58,297 nucleotides of DNA from Bacillota bacterium. GTDB lineage: Bacteria; Bacillota; Clostridia; Caldicoprobacterales; Xylanivirgaceae. The stretch is taken from NCBI GenBank assembly GCA_023621995.1, contig JAMOAB010000149.1, forward strand, positions 1-58,297, read 5' to 3'. The notes under the pieces were generated by a model. That model was not told where the DNA came from. It did no database searches and saw only the letters and a program-made list of their open reading frames with translations. Of this stretch, positions 9,080 to 17,723 are shown piece after piece (position 1 is the stretch's first letter; the number at the start of each line of letters is the position of its first letter). The translations under genes and the position numbers were made by a program.

Positions 9080-9997
9080 TTAATTACGCAACTTAGGATC
9101 GAGGGCATCCCTTAGCCCATCACCCAATATATTAAATGATAGCATGGTCAAAGATATCATTACAGCAGGGAATATTAGCATCCATGGCCTTTCCACAACT
9201 TGCTTAATGCCATCGCTTGCAAGACTACCCCAGCTAGCATTTGGCAACTTGATTCCAAGCCCTATATAACTTAAAAATGCTTCACTAAATATAGCACCAG
9301 GTATATCCATAGTCATCTGCACAATCATAATACCAAGAATATTTGGAAACATGTGTTTGGTAATTATGCGCCACGGACTAGCTCCAAGTGTCTTTGCAGC
9401 AAGTACAAATTCTTGATTCTTAAGCTGAAGTACTTGCCCCCTAACAAGACGAGCAGTACCCACCCAGCCAGTTATAGACATGGCTATAATAAGGGTGAGT
9501 TCCCCCGGTTCCATGAGTATCATAAGAAGTATTACAATTATCATATAAGGTATACCATATAATATATCTACTATTCTCATCATTATATCGTCAGTTCTTC
9601 CTCCGAAATATCCTGATATACCTCCATATATCATACCAACTACAATATCAATAAGTGCAGCAAAAAAACCTATCCTAAGGGATACGCGGGCACCCATCCA
9701 CACACGTACAAATAGATCTCTCCCAAGATCATCAGTTCCAAACCAATGGTCTTTGCTAGGAGGACTAAATATCTCCATATAGTCCTGCTCATCAAAGGTA
9801 TATGGCCTTAGATAGGGACCTATTATAGCCATGATCACTATTCCAATGAGTACATACAGACTTACCATAGCTAATTTATTCATCTTAAGACGTCGCCATG
9901 CATCTTGCCAGTAAGTGAGGCTAGGTCTCGTTATCCTCTCGCTATCCTCTATATCCATTCCAATTGGTTTAAATTTTTCTAGCTCTATTGCCGACAC
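9080..9997 (-). CDS. oppC: Oligopeptide ABC transporter permease OppC
   Basis: 305 residues beginning with GTG (AGGAG about 11 bases upstream). A cytoplasmic N-terminal tail with YWQDAWRRLKMNKLAM leads into the first helix. The HWFGTDDLGRDLF motif is typical of OppC/DppC, and the binding-protein-dependent transport signature (AAKTLGASPWRIITKHMFPN) is the ATPase-docking loop. It forms the membrane channel with OppB, encoded 7 bases upstream. Normal length and no defects seen. Confidence 0.92.
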   Translation of the reverse strand: MSAIELEKFKPIGMDIEDSERITRPSLTYWQDAWRRLKMNKLAMVSLYVLIGIVIMAIIGPYLRPYTFDEQDYMEIFSPPSKDHWFGTDDLGRDLFVRVWMGARVSLRIGFFAALIDIVVGMIYGGISGYFGGRTDDIMMRIVDILYGIPYMIIVILLMILMEPGELTLIIAMSITGWVGTARLVRGQVLQLKNQEFVLAAKTLGASPWRIITKHMFPNILGIMIVQMTMDIPGAIFSEAFLSYIGLGIKLPNASWGSLASDGIKQVVERPWMLIFPAVMISLTMLSFNILGDGLRDALDPKLRN

Positions 9998-10004
9998 CTA
10001 TCCA

Positions 10005-10934
10005 TCACTCCTTTCGCTCAACTAATGTAATTCTTGGATCGACAATTCCATATAATATATCTACTATAAAGTTCATAGTTACCAAAATCAAAGAATAAAA
10101 TAGTGTGAGTCCCATAATCAAAGTATAGTCGTTTTGATTTACACTAGATACTAAAAACTGGCCCAGACCTGGTATGGCAAATATATTCTCAACTACAAAC
10201 GTTCCTGTAGTGATACCTGCAACCAAGGGTCCTAATATGGTCACAACGGGAAGTATGGCATTTCTTATACCATGTCGCCATACCACAGCCCTCCTAGGTA
10301 AACCTTTAGCTTTAGCAGTCTTTATATAATCTTGATTTAATACATCTAACATGCTAGTTCGCATCATACGGGCCATTACAGCCAAAGTGCCTAAACCCAA
10401 GGCAAATGATGGTATTACAGTATGTTTAAAGCTTTCCCACCCTGTTACAGGAAACAGCCTGAGCTTTACACCTACAAAGTATTGTAGTAGACCTCCAATT
10501 ATAAAGCTTGGTACCGATACGCCAATTACTGCAATTATCATAGATACATAGTCCCATGTCTTACCATGGTTGACTGCAGCAATGATTCCCAAAAAAAGCC
10601 CAGCTATCAAGGCAAATGAAAGGGCTCTCAAGCCTAATGAAGCAGAAATGGGAAAACGTTCTTTTATTATGCTTCCTACACTCCTGTGTTTATGGACCAT
10701 AGACATTCCTAGATCGCCTCTTAGCAAGTTTTTCATATATATTACATATCTCTCATGTATTGGCTTATCAAGTCCATATTTTGCTTCCATATTCTTCCGA
10801 ATCTCTTCTGGTATAGGTTTCTCACCGGTAAATGGCTTACCTGGCATTAAATTCATTAGTATAAAGGTAACTGTGGCTATTATAAATAGAGTAAATATTG
10901 AATGTAGAAATCGCTTGCCTATATAACGTCCCAA
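10005..10934 (-). CDS. oppB: Oligopeptide ABC transporter permease OppB
   Basis: 309 residues, six predicted transmembrane helices. The N-terminus (RFLHSIFTLFIIATVTFILMN), the LMPGKPF segment and the docking loop (YIKTAKAKGLPRRAVVWRHG) followed by VVENIFAIPGLG are characteristic of OppB/DppB. It is the first of the four membrane and ATPase genes downstream of oppA, separated from oppA by a 182-base gap containing a hairpin. Confidence 0.92.
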   Translation of the reverse strand: MGRYIGKRFLHSIFTLFIIATVTFILMNLMPGKPFTGEKPIPEEIRKNMEAKYGLDKPIHERYVIYMKNLLRGDLGMSMVHKHRSVGSIIKERFPISASLGLRALSFALIAGLFLGIIAAVNHGKTWDYVSMIIAVIGVSVPSFIIGGLLQYFVGVKLRLFPVTGWESFKHTVIPSFALGLGTLAVMARMMRTSMLDVLNQDYIKTAKAKGLPRRAVVWRHGIRNAILPVVTILGPLVAGITTGTFVVENIFAIPGLGQFLVSSVNQNDYTLIMGLTLFYSLILVTMNFIVDILYGIVDPRITLVERKE

Positions 10935-11022
10935 CTGTTAACACCTCCTATGTCCATTGTAACAAGTCCATTCTATGAAATATATTATAAAAAAGTAAGA
11001 TTTTACATATAGTTACAATACA

Positions 11023-11062
11023 TACAGAAGGTATATACAACAAAGTGCATATACCTTCTGTA
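11023..11062 (-). promoter_or_regulatory. Intergenic stem-loop between oppA and oppB
   Basis: A perfect 14-bp inverted repeat (11023-11036 with 11049-11062) around a 12-base loop, with no U-tract on the minus strand. Same position relative to a binding-protein gene as the hairpin at 2917-2946; probably protects the oppA transcript end. Confidence 0.6.
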
Positions 11063-11116
11063 GTAGAATAAACTTCCTATTTAAAAACGTACAATGTAAT
11101 CTACAAAAAGTTCTAC

Positions 11117-12730
11117 TTATTCAAGTCCCAATTCTTCTATGCCTTTTTCTAAGCATTTCTTAGCTGTTTTAATATCATAATCTTGGAATAGGTCGCCTAC
11201 TTCTTCTCTAAAGGAACCAGATTTACCAGGCATAACTGGTGGAACAAATCCTAGCCCTACCTTAGAATCATCTTGGAGTATCTTCTCTACGAAAGCCTGT
11301 CTGTTTATTGAATAGGTAAGGGCTTTACGGATATTCTCGTTTGCAAGGATTTCATCTTCTAGATTAAAGAGGAAGTACCAAGATGAACCGTCGGCATAGT
11401 GTAGAAGCTCATAGCCTTCCTTCTTAACTTGCTCCTTCTGGTCACCACGTACACCGACAATGTCCAAGCCGCCTGTCAGGAATTCATTTAAAGCTGAGTT
11501 AGCATCTTTTATCATGAGACCTTCTATAGTCTCAAGTTTTATCTCATCTGCATTCCAATAATCAGGATTCTTCTTTAGAACTACTTTAGAATCGTGATCC
11601 CAAGTAGTCATTACAAAAGGCCCATTGTATATCATCTTGTCTGCTTCAGATGCATATTTGTCACCCACTGATTTATGGTACTCCTCATTGAGTGGCATAA
11701 AAGTTCCAAATGCTACTAGAGTATCGAAGAAAGGTGCAGGCAGAGCAAGTCGAACTTTTAAGGTAGTATCATCTACAGCCTCTACTCCAACATCATCTAC
11801 ACTAGCCTCGCCGTTATAGTATTCTTCTGCATTCTCAATGTAATATAGAATGTATGCATACTGGGAGGCAAGTTCTGGATCTAGTGCCCTCTTCCATGCA
11901 TATTCAAAGTCGTGGGCAGTTACAGGTTTACCATCACTCCACTTTGCATCATCCCTGAGGTTGAATGTCCACTCTAGACCATCGTCAGATACTTCCCAAT
12001 CCTTGGCCATACCTGGCATTGCTTTTCCTTCTTGATCTAATCTTGTAAGGCCTTCAAAAGTATGCCCTAATAGCTGGAAGGAAACTGTATCTGTTGTAGT
12101 CTGAGGGTCCATATCTGGGGGCTCAGTTCCTATATTGAAAGTAATGCTATCACCGTCTTCAATAGATGCCCAATAAAAATCAGGATCTGGAGCAAATGCT
12201 CGCCTTACTTCTCCCTGTAGTTTAGGATTTTTAATATAGTCTCTGTACCTAAAATAGATAGGCCCAATAGCCATGTCTTCTATGAGTATCTTCTCTGCCT
12301 GAGCCATAAGGTCCATCCGCTCGTCGTTATCTGGACTTGCCTTTGCCTTGGCAATGAGTTCATCATACTCAGGATTTGCATAACCACCTTCGTTAAAGGG
12401 ACCATCTGTTACCCACATGTCCATAAATGTCATTGGGTCATTATAGTCAGGACCCCATCCAGCCATTACAATCTGGAAATCACCCTCCTGAGTACGCTGT
12501 AGTCTGTCCTTAAAGGTTGTGCTGTCTATCTCCACTTTTATACCTAATTCTTTCTGCCACATACCTTGAAATGCCTGTGCATAGCGTTTTGCAGTATCGC
12601 TATCGTCGGTCAATATCTTAAGTGTGGGCAGTTTTGACGCACTACCTTTATCGGAACAGCCAGTAAATGCAACACTAGCTAACAAAACTGTGGCTAAAAG
12701 TAGTGTGATTAACTTTTTACCTCGTTTCAA
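11117..12730 (-). CDS. oppA: Oligopeptide-binding lipoprotein OppA with circularly permuted mature domain
   Basis: 537 residues from a TTG start (GGAGGAG 10 bases upstream). Residues 1-25 are a lipoprotein signal (FTGC, Cys25). The order of the rest is unusual. Residues 34-191 (LPTLKILTDDSDTAKR through GWGPDYNDPMTF to FYWASIE) correspond to the C-terminal third of a normal OppA/DppE. Residues 192-537 (DSITFNIGTEPPDMDPQ, WSDGKPVTAHDFEYAWKR, YNGPFV, up to EKGIEELGLE) correspond to its N-terminal two thirds. The end of the protein would join smoothly to residue 34. All family segments are present once, the frame is open throughout and total length is normal, so the protein may fold: the normal ends of this family lie close together in domain I. 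It is the peptide receptor for OppBCDF. Confidence 0.88.
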   Translation of the reverse strand: MKRGKKLITLLLATVLLASVAFTGCSDKGSASKLPTLKILTDDSDTAKRYAQAFQGMWQKELGIKVEIDSTTFKDRLQRTQEGDFQIVMAGWGPDYNDPMTFMDMWVTDGPFNEGGYANPEYDELIAKAKASPDNDERMDLMAQAEKILIEDMAIGPIYFRYRDYIKNPKLQGEVRRAFAPDPDFYWASIEDGDSITFNIGTEPPDMDPQTTTDTVSFQLLGHTFEGLTRLDQEGKAMPGMAKDWEVSDDGLEWTFNLRDDAKWSDGKPVTAHDFEYAWKRALDPELASQYAYILYYIENAEEYYNGEASVDDVGVEAVDDTTLKVRLALPAPFFDTLVAFGTFMPLNEEYHKSVGDKYASEADKMIYNGPFVMTTWDHDSKVVLKKNPDYWNADEIKLETIEGLMIKDANSALNEFLTGGLDIVGVRGDQKEQVKKEGYELLHYADGSSWYFLFNLEDEILANENIRKALTYSINRQAFVEKILQDDSKVGLGFVPPVMPGKSGSFREEVGDLFQDYDIKTAKKCLEKGIEELGLE

Positions 12731-12757
12731 AACGAACCAACTCCTCCATTTTTCTTA

Positions 12758-12786
12758 ATTATAACCGAGAGATATATTTTTGTCTA
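12758..12786 (-). promoter_or_regulatory. oppA proximal promoter
   Basis: Minus strand: TAGACA (12781-12786), 17-base spacer, TATAAT (12758-12763). The transcript would start only about 20 bases before the TTG codon. Confidence 0.5.
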
Positions 12787-12841
12787 TATATTTTGCAACG
12801 TTTATATTAATATCTCTCATTCTTATATTTTATAGTTTATA

Positions 12842-12870
12842 ATTATACCATGTAATCTAATAATGTTCAA
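12842..12870 (-). promoter_or_regulatory. oppA distal promoter
   Basis: Minus strand: TTGAAC (12865-12870), 17-base spacer, TATAAT (12842-12847), close to the sigma-A consensus. Confidence 0.6.
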
Positions 12871-13167
12871 ATATATTTACTCTGTTTTAAGTCTTTTTAT
12901 AGTATATTCTCCCATAATCTTTATATTTTCCTGCCTAATTTGCAAGCCCATATATAGTTCCCATCATTTCAATATATACACTATAAATATCAGATCAATG
13001 GTATTTCCATGCATAGTATCACAATTTAGACCTTATAGCAAATATATGGGTATTTTTTAAACATGTCAAGGATGCAACGCTGTTCTTAAAAGATACTTCA
13101 TTACACATTTTCAATATAGTGTATTTTTATACATCAAATTAAACCTTCCTTATATATATATCCTTTT

Positions 13168-13196
13168 TTGAGCACGTACATTAAATATTTGATAAT
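13168..13196 (+). promoter_or_regulatory. thpR promoter
   Basis: TTGAGC (13168-13173), 17-base spacer, GATAAT (13191-13196), about 35 bases before the predicted start codon. Confidence 0.45.
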
Positions 13197-13231
13197 ATAT
13201 ATTTAAGATGATAAAAGGAAGGATGATGATT

Positions 13232-13777
13232 GTGCGAGTATTTATTGCCATAGATTTTAATAAGGAGACAAAAGACTCAATAGCCCACATAGGAAATACC
13301 ATAAGGAAATATACTTCCTATGGAAATTTCACCCGAAAGGAAAACTTCCACATAACCTTGAAGTTTATAGGTGAAGTAGGTAGAGACAATATACATAATA
13401 TAGAGTCAGCTATAAAGAATACTACTAAGCACACCTCCCCCTTTACAATTGTTTTAGAGGATATAGGAAGATTTGTGCGCAAGAGAAAGAATCTTATATG
13501 GTTAGGTCTATCGGATGGGGAAGAAGAGCTTACCCATATCCATGATATGCTAGATAGGGAGCTTCAAATCTATAGATTTTCTAGAGATACAAGACATTTT
13601 AAACCCCATGTGACCATAGGAAGGGAAGTAGATCTACTCGTCCCATTTGAGGAGTTGCAAAAGGATATAGATATAGAGCCTATAACTATAAATGTAGACA
13701 GCCTCACACTTATGGAGAGCACAAGAGATAGGGGAAGACTTATCTATACACCTATATGTAGGTACCCTCTTAGCTAG
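13232..13777 (+). CDS. thpR: RNA 2',3'-cyclic phosphodiesterase (2'-5' RNA ligase family)
   Basis: 181 residues from the GTG at 13232 (MRVFIAIDF), chosen because GGAAGG lies 9 bases upstream and the family starts here; in-frame ATGs lie 6, 9 and 24 bases earlier. The two 2H-phosphoesterase motifs, HITLKF and HVTIGR, are intact and each gives a catalytic His. Family members hydrolyse 2',3'-cyclic phosphate RNA ends; the ligase activity is reversible in vitro. It stands alone, with its own promoter and terminator. Confidence 0.88.
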   Translation: MRVFIAIDFNKETKDSIAHIGNTIRKYTSYGNFTRKENFHITLKFIGEVGRDNIHNIESAIKNTTKHTSPFTIVLEDIGRFVRKRKNLIWLGLSDGEEELTHIHDMLDRELQIYRFSRDTRHFKPHVTIGREVDLLVPFEELQKDIDIEPITINVDSLTLMESTRDRGRLIYTPICRYPLS

Positions 13778-13796
13778 GAGGGTACCCTTGTTATTC
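13759..13796 (+). terminator. thpR terminator
   Basis: GGTACCCTC, an 8-base loop and GAGGGTACC, then CTTGTTATT. The stem overlaps the thpR stop codon and lies just before the convergent mntR-like gene, so it may serve both. Confidence 0.6.
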
Positions 13797-14270
13797 CTCT
13801 AGGCTTTTACTACAAAATTCTATAAATTGTTCCTTAATTTTGGGATAAACACGATAAAACTCATTAAAGCATTCGATCTTCTCCAGTGTCTCCAAACTTA
13901 CATTGTGCTCCACCATCTCTGTATCCATAAGTAGATTTTTCACAACTCCCAAATTGCTTAAAAATTCATATACTGCCTTGTGTCGTCTAAGTAAAAACTT
14001 ACCTATCTCTAAGCCCGAATCGGTAAGCCCAACTACCCCATACCCTTCGTATTTTACTAAACCCAACTCATGTAATCTCTTTACCGTCCTACTAGCAGAG
14101 GGAGCCTGTACATTTAAAAGATCTGCAAGAATGTTTATTCTTATATCTCCAATCTCCATACTATATCTGTATATCATCTCTAAATAATCTTCCATACTGG
14201 GAGTCAATAGCTTTTTATCTTGCCTTATGAGTTCATAGCCCCTCACAGTATAAAATTCATTACCTGGCAT
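13791..14270 (-). CDS. DtxR/MntR-family metal-dependent repressor
   Basis: 159 residues. A winged helix-turn-helix (LADLLNVQAPSASRTVKRL) is followed by the metal-binding dimerisation domain; there is no SH3 domain. Ligand residues can be placed against MntR: Asp28 and Glu31 in SMEDYLE, His97 in RRHKAV, and Glu118, Glu121 and His122 in EMVEHN. Asp at the first position is the MntR-type residue, whereas DtxR has Met. Even so, the gene is divergent from feoAB, so control of iron uptake is the likely role; the IR at 14360-14387 would be its operator (inference). A 20-residue N-terminal extension precedes the domain. Confidence 0.82.
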   Translation of the reverse strand: MPGNEFYTVRGYELIRQDKKLLTPSMEDYLEMIYRYSMEIGDIRINILADLLNVQAPSASRTVKRLHELGLVKYEGYGVVGLTDSGLEIGKFLLRRHKAVYEFLSNLGVVKNLLMDTEMVEHNVSLETLEKIECFNEFYRVYPKIKEQFIEFCSKSLEE

Positions 14271-14321
14271 CTCACATCACAATCCTTATCCCCTATTAAA
14301 CTTGTATATCTATCTATATAT

Positions 14322-14350
14322 GTAACAACTCTTTATTATATGCATATATT
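14322..14350 (+). promoter_or_regulatory. Candidate feoAB promoter
   Basis: GTAACA (14322-14327), 17-base spacer, TATATT (14345-14350). Modest match; supported by its position just upstream of the inverted repeat. Confidence 0.35.
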
Positions 14351-14359
14351 ATCCATAGG

Positions 14360-14387
14360 TTAAATATTACCCACGGCTAATATTTAA
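14360..14387. promoter_or_regulatory. Inverted repeat, likely metalloregulator operator for feoAB
   Basis: TTAAATATTA, an 8-base centre and TAATATTTAA form a perfect 10-bp dyad directly upstream of the feoA ribosome binding site, covering the probable transcription start. The adjacent DtxR/MntR-type protein is the natural candidate to bind it. Confidence 0.55.
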
Positions 14388-14405
14388 GAAAGGAAGGTAT
14401 ATACG

Positions 14406-14651
14406 ATGTCAAATAATATAAAAATTCCCCTCTCTAGCCTTCCCATAGGTAGACACGGAAAGGTTATGACCATCACTTCAGAAGGGCCAACTCGTAGGCG
14501 TATGCTAGATCTAGGTTTTGTTCGAGGCACAGATGTACTTGCACTTAGAAAAAGTCCTTTGGGAGATCCTACTGCATACAAGATTCGGGGTGCAGTGATA
14601 GCCTTACGTCAGGAGGAGGCTTCCTATATATATATCAGCGAATTAATATAA
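14406..14651 (+). CDS. feoA: Ferrous iron transport protein FeoA
   Basis: 81 residues, an SH3-like FeoA fold: IPLSSLPIGRHGKVMTI, then RRRMLDLGFVRGTDV and a C-terminal IALRQEEASYIYI. FeoA is a small cytosolic partner that modulates FeoB. AAGGAAGG lies upstream, and feoB follows after 19 bases in the same transcript. Confidence 0.92.
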   Translation: MSNNIKIPLSSLPIGRHGKVMTITSEGPTRRRMLDLGFVRGTDVLALRKSPLGDPTAYKIRGAVIALRQEEASYIYISELI

Positions 14652-14670
14652 CTTAGGGGAGGTAGATTAT

Positions 14671-16776
14671 ATGGGACTTACAAAGCAATCTATGGGCACT
14701 AATATAATAAAAACTATGCCTACTTTAAAGGATATGCATAACGAAAATTCAGCTGTGATCGCCCTCGCCGGCAATCCAAACACCGGAAAAAGTACTGTGT
14801 TCAATAGTCTCACAGGTATGAAGCAACATACAGGTAATTGGCCTGGAAAAACTGTAGCAACGGCTTTTGGCAGTTTTGAAGTAAAAGATTCAAGCTTTTT
14901 ATTAGTTGACCTTCCAGGGACATACTCCCTTCTTGCAAATTCAGCAGAAGAAGAGATAGCTAGGGACTTTATATGCTTTGATAAGCCAGATGCCACTGTA
15001 GTTGTAACAGATGCCACATGCCTTGAACGAAATTTGAACTTAGCTTTACAGATACTAGAGATAACCAGTTCAGTCATACTCTGTATAAACCTCATAGATG
15101 AAGCAAATAGGAAGGGTATATCTGTAAATACAGATGGGCTATCTGAAATTTTAGGTATACCCGTGATAGCCACAAATGCAAGGGATGGTGTTGGCCTCCA
15201 TGATTTAAAAAGCGCCATATATGATCTTACTATGGAAAACACACAGACAAATCCATATAGAATACAATATGACCAGTCAATCGAAGAGGCAATTGAAAAA
15301 CTTGAATCTCTGCTGCCATCGCCAGATCCCATATACAGAAGATGGGCAGCTCTTAGACTTATGGAAGGAGATATAGACCTTGGGCTAGATCAAGACACAC
15401 AGCATAAAATAAATAGAATTCTAAAGGATCTGAATATGAATAGGAACAAAAATAAAGATCTTATAGCCACTTCCATAGTAAAACAGGCCGAGGCCATTGC
15501 AAAACAGACAGTATCTTTTAAACATAAGACAAAAAAGTCTCTAGACGATAGGATTGATGACATAATAACCTCCAAGCTCTTTGGTATTCCCATAATGCTC
15601 TTAATGTTAGGTGTTATATTTTGGATCACCATAGAAGGGGCAAACTATCCATCCCATCTACTATATAATGGGTTCTTTACATTAGAAGGATATATACTCT
15701 CCATGTTTAGATGGCTCAAAATTCCTAAAGTCCTACAAGATATGCTTATATTTGGGGTATATAGAACGCTGGCATGGGTGATATCAGTGATGCTCCCTCC
15801 AATGGCAATCTTCTTTCCACTATTTACATTACTTGAAGATCTTGGCTATCTACCCAGGGTGGCATTTAATCTCGATAGTTTTTTTAAAAGGGCAGGGGCC
15901 CACGGCAAACAGTCCCTCACTATGTGTATGGGATTTGGCTGTAATGCAGCTGGGGTCATCTCATGCAGAATAATCGACTCGCCCCGGGAACGACTCATTG
16001 CCATAATAACGAATAATTTTGTGCCTTGCAATGGTCGATTCCCTTTGCTCATTGCCATCTCGTCTATATTTTTAGGCGGCCTAGTAAATAGCCAATTTAC
16101 TTCACTTATTGCCGCTTTAACTATCTTGGGAACAGTCATAATAGGCATATTTGTAACCCTTATTGTATCAAAGATTATGTCTAATACCCTACTTAAAGGT
16201 GTTCCCTCTTCCTTTTCCTTGGAGTTACCACCATATAGAAGACCTCAGATAGGAAGGATCATAGTCCGTTCGGTATTTGATAGAACCTTATTTGTATTGG
16301 GAAGGGCAGTGGCAGTTGCGGCACCGGCCGGCCTTGTAATATGGCTCATGGCAAATATTAGTATAGGAGGAGATATGAGTATACTCGACCTAAGTGCCAA
16401 TTTCCTCGACCCCCTCGGAAAAGCAATTGGCATGGACGGATATATCCTCATGGCCTTCATCCTAGGATTTCCAGCAAATGAAATAGTAATACCCATCATG
16501 ATAATGGGCTATACAAGGGCAAATATGCTCATAGATATGGAAAGTCTAGACGCCTTGAGAGAACTCTTTATACTAAATGGTTGGAGCTATCTAACTGGCA
16601 TATGTGTCATGCTCTTTTCTCTCCTCCACTTCCCGTGTGGTACCACACTCCTCACTATAAAAAAGGAGACGGGAAGCAACAAATGGACCTTCTTATCATT
16701 CGTCATTCCAACTGTCATAGGAATGGGAGTCTGTTTTATAATAACACAAATATTTAGAGGCTTTGGTTTAGCATAG
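14671..16776 (+). CDS. feoB: Ferrous iron transporter FeoB
   Basis: 701 residues. The N-terminal G domain has G1 GNPNTGKST (34-42), G3 DLPGTYSL and G4 NLIDE; a helical linker runs to about residue 290; the membrane part has two Gate-type repeats, with the conserved CMGFGCNAAGV and FVPCNGRFPLL motifs and the partner segments near residues 550-680. FeoB imports Fe2+ across the cytoplasmic membrane. Length and domain order are normal for the clostridial type; no FeoC gene follows. Probably repressed by the divergent metalloregulator. Confidence 0.95.
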   Translation: MGLTKQSMGTNIIKTMPTLKDMHNENSAVIALAGNPNTGKSTVFNSLTGMKQHTGNWPGKTVATAFGSFEVKDSSFLLVDLPGTYSLLANSAEEEIARDFICFDKPDATVVVTDATCLERNLNLALQILEITSSVILCINLIDEANRKGISVNTDGLSEILGIPVIATNARDGVGLHDLKSAIYDLTMENTQTNPYRIQYDQSIEEAIEKLESLLPSPDPIYRRWAALRLMEGDIDLGLDQDTQHKINRILKDLNMNRNKNKDLIATSIVKQAEAIAKQTVSFKHKTKKSLDDRIDDIITSKLFGIPIMLLMLGVIFWITIEGANYPSHLLYNGFFTLEGYILSMFRWLKIPKVLQDMLIFGVYRTLAWVISVMLPPMAIFFPLFTLLEDLGYLPRVAFNLDSFFKRAGAHGKQSLTMCMGFGCNAAGVISCRIIDSPRERLIAIITNNFVPCNGRFPLLIAISSIFLGGLVNSQFTSLIAALTILGTVIIGIFVTLIVSKIMSNTLLKGVPSSFSLELPPYRRPQIGRIIVRSVFDRTLFVLGRAVAVAAPAGLVIWLMANISIGGDMSILDLSANFLDPLGKAIGMDGYILMAFILGFPANEIVIPIMIMGYTRANMLIDMESLDALRELFILNGWSYLTGICVMLFSLLHFPCGTTLLTIKKETGSNKWTFLSFVIPTVIGMGVCFIITQIFRGFGLA

Positions 16777-16811
16777 GAAATAGACTTATTGGCTATTTCC
16801 CCATTTTTTTG
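16776..16811 (+). terminator. feoB terminator
   Basis: GGAAATAG, a 9-base loop and CTATTTCC, then CCA and seven T. It starts at the last base of the feoB stop codon. Confidence 0.8.
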
Positions 16812-16867
16812 ATAGAATATAGACATGCCCCTACAAGGGGCACATTACATGCAAGGAGAGTCTCCCC

Positions 16868-17515
16868 ATGTCTACCGACTTTATACAATGTATATATGAA
16901 GAACTTATAGGGTTCTATGGCCCACAAGGGTGGTGGCCTGGCGACAGCCCCTTTGAAGTCATGATGGGAGCCATACTCACCCAAAATACTTCATGGACCA
17001 ACGTGGAAAAGGCATTAGAAAATCTATCTTCATATATGGAGCCCCAAGTAATATATATGATGGATATGGATAAGCTAAGAAAGCTTATAAGGCCAAGCGG
17101 TTTTTATAATATAAAGGCAAGGAGAATAAAAGCCTTTTTAGAATGGTTTAAAGGCTATAATTTTTGCGTAAATGAACTAGGTAAAATGGATATAACTACG
17201 CTCCGTGGCGAACTCCTTGGCATATCAGGAATCGGAAATGAAACAGCTGACTCTATCTTACTATATGCTCTAGATATGCCTATATTTGTAATAGATGCAT
17301 ATACACGGCGTATGTTTTCAAGGCTTGGAGTCCCAATACCTAAAGAATACGAAGATGTACAAAAGCTATTCCATACCGCTATAGAGAAAAATACAGCAAT
17401 ATATAATGAATATCATGCCCTCATAGTTCGCCACTCCAAAGAGTGTTGTAGGAAGAAACCTGCCTGTAATGGCTGTTTTTTAAAGAATATATGCGATTTT
17501 TACATCCATGCTTGA
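16868..17515 (+). CDS. Endonuclease III-like HhH-GPD DNA glycosylase with 4Fe-4S cluster
   Basis: 215 residues. The helix-hairpin-helix LGISGIGNETADSIL is followed by VIDAYTRR, whose Asp is the conserved GPD catalytic acid. In Nth the hairpin ends in a catalytic Lys (GVGRKTAN); here that residue is Glu, so a monofunctional glycosylase without lyase activity is more likely, such as an alkyl-base glycosylase (inference). The C-terminus has the exact C-x6-C-x2-C-x5-C iron-sulfur pattern. AAGGAGAG precedes the ATG. A small hairpin (16826-16842) lies in the leader. Confidence 0.85.
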   Translation: MSTDFIQCIYEELIGFYGPQGWWPGDSPFEVMMGAILTQNTSWTNVEKALENLSSYMEPQVIYMMDMDKLRKLIRPSGFYNIKARRIKAFLEWFKGYNFCVNELGKMDITTLRGELLGISGIGNETADSILLYALDMPIFVIDAYTRRMFSRLGVPIPKEYEDVQKLFHTAIEKNTAIYNEYHALIVRHSKECCRKKPACNGCFLKNICDFYIHA

Positions 17516-17723
17516 AATTTCCCTATCTATCATACCCAACACGAAATGGTCACCAATTAACATTATGGCATAGTTTTTCCATAGGTGATATAATAAAGTG
17601 TATTCGCATATAGCTTCCTATACTCGCTCAGATATCCATAATAGGTCAATATAACCCTAATTGTGAAAACACTGGAAATCCGCAAACTATACAGAATACT
17701 AAAATAGAAGAGGAGGGATTTAT

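Larger units (their letters stand above)
12731..13231. other. Divergent intergenic region between oppA and thpR
   Basis: About 500 AT-rich bases with no gene. The left part holds two promoters reading towards oppA, the right end a promoter reading towards thpR. I see nothing convincing between 12880 and 13160. Confidence 0.6.

Noticed and set aside
14667-15332. Long open frame on the minus strand inside feoB
   Set aside because: Antisense shadow of feoB with no ribosome site; feoB itself is unambiguous.
16826-16842. Hairpin TGCCCC-TACAA-GGGGCA before the glycosylase gene considered as a terminator
   Set aside because: No T-tract; a real terminator lies just upstream at 16776-16811.
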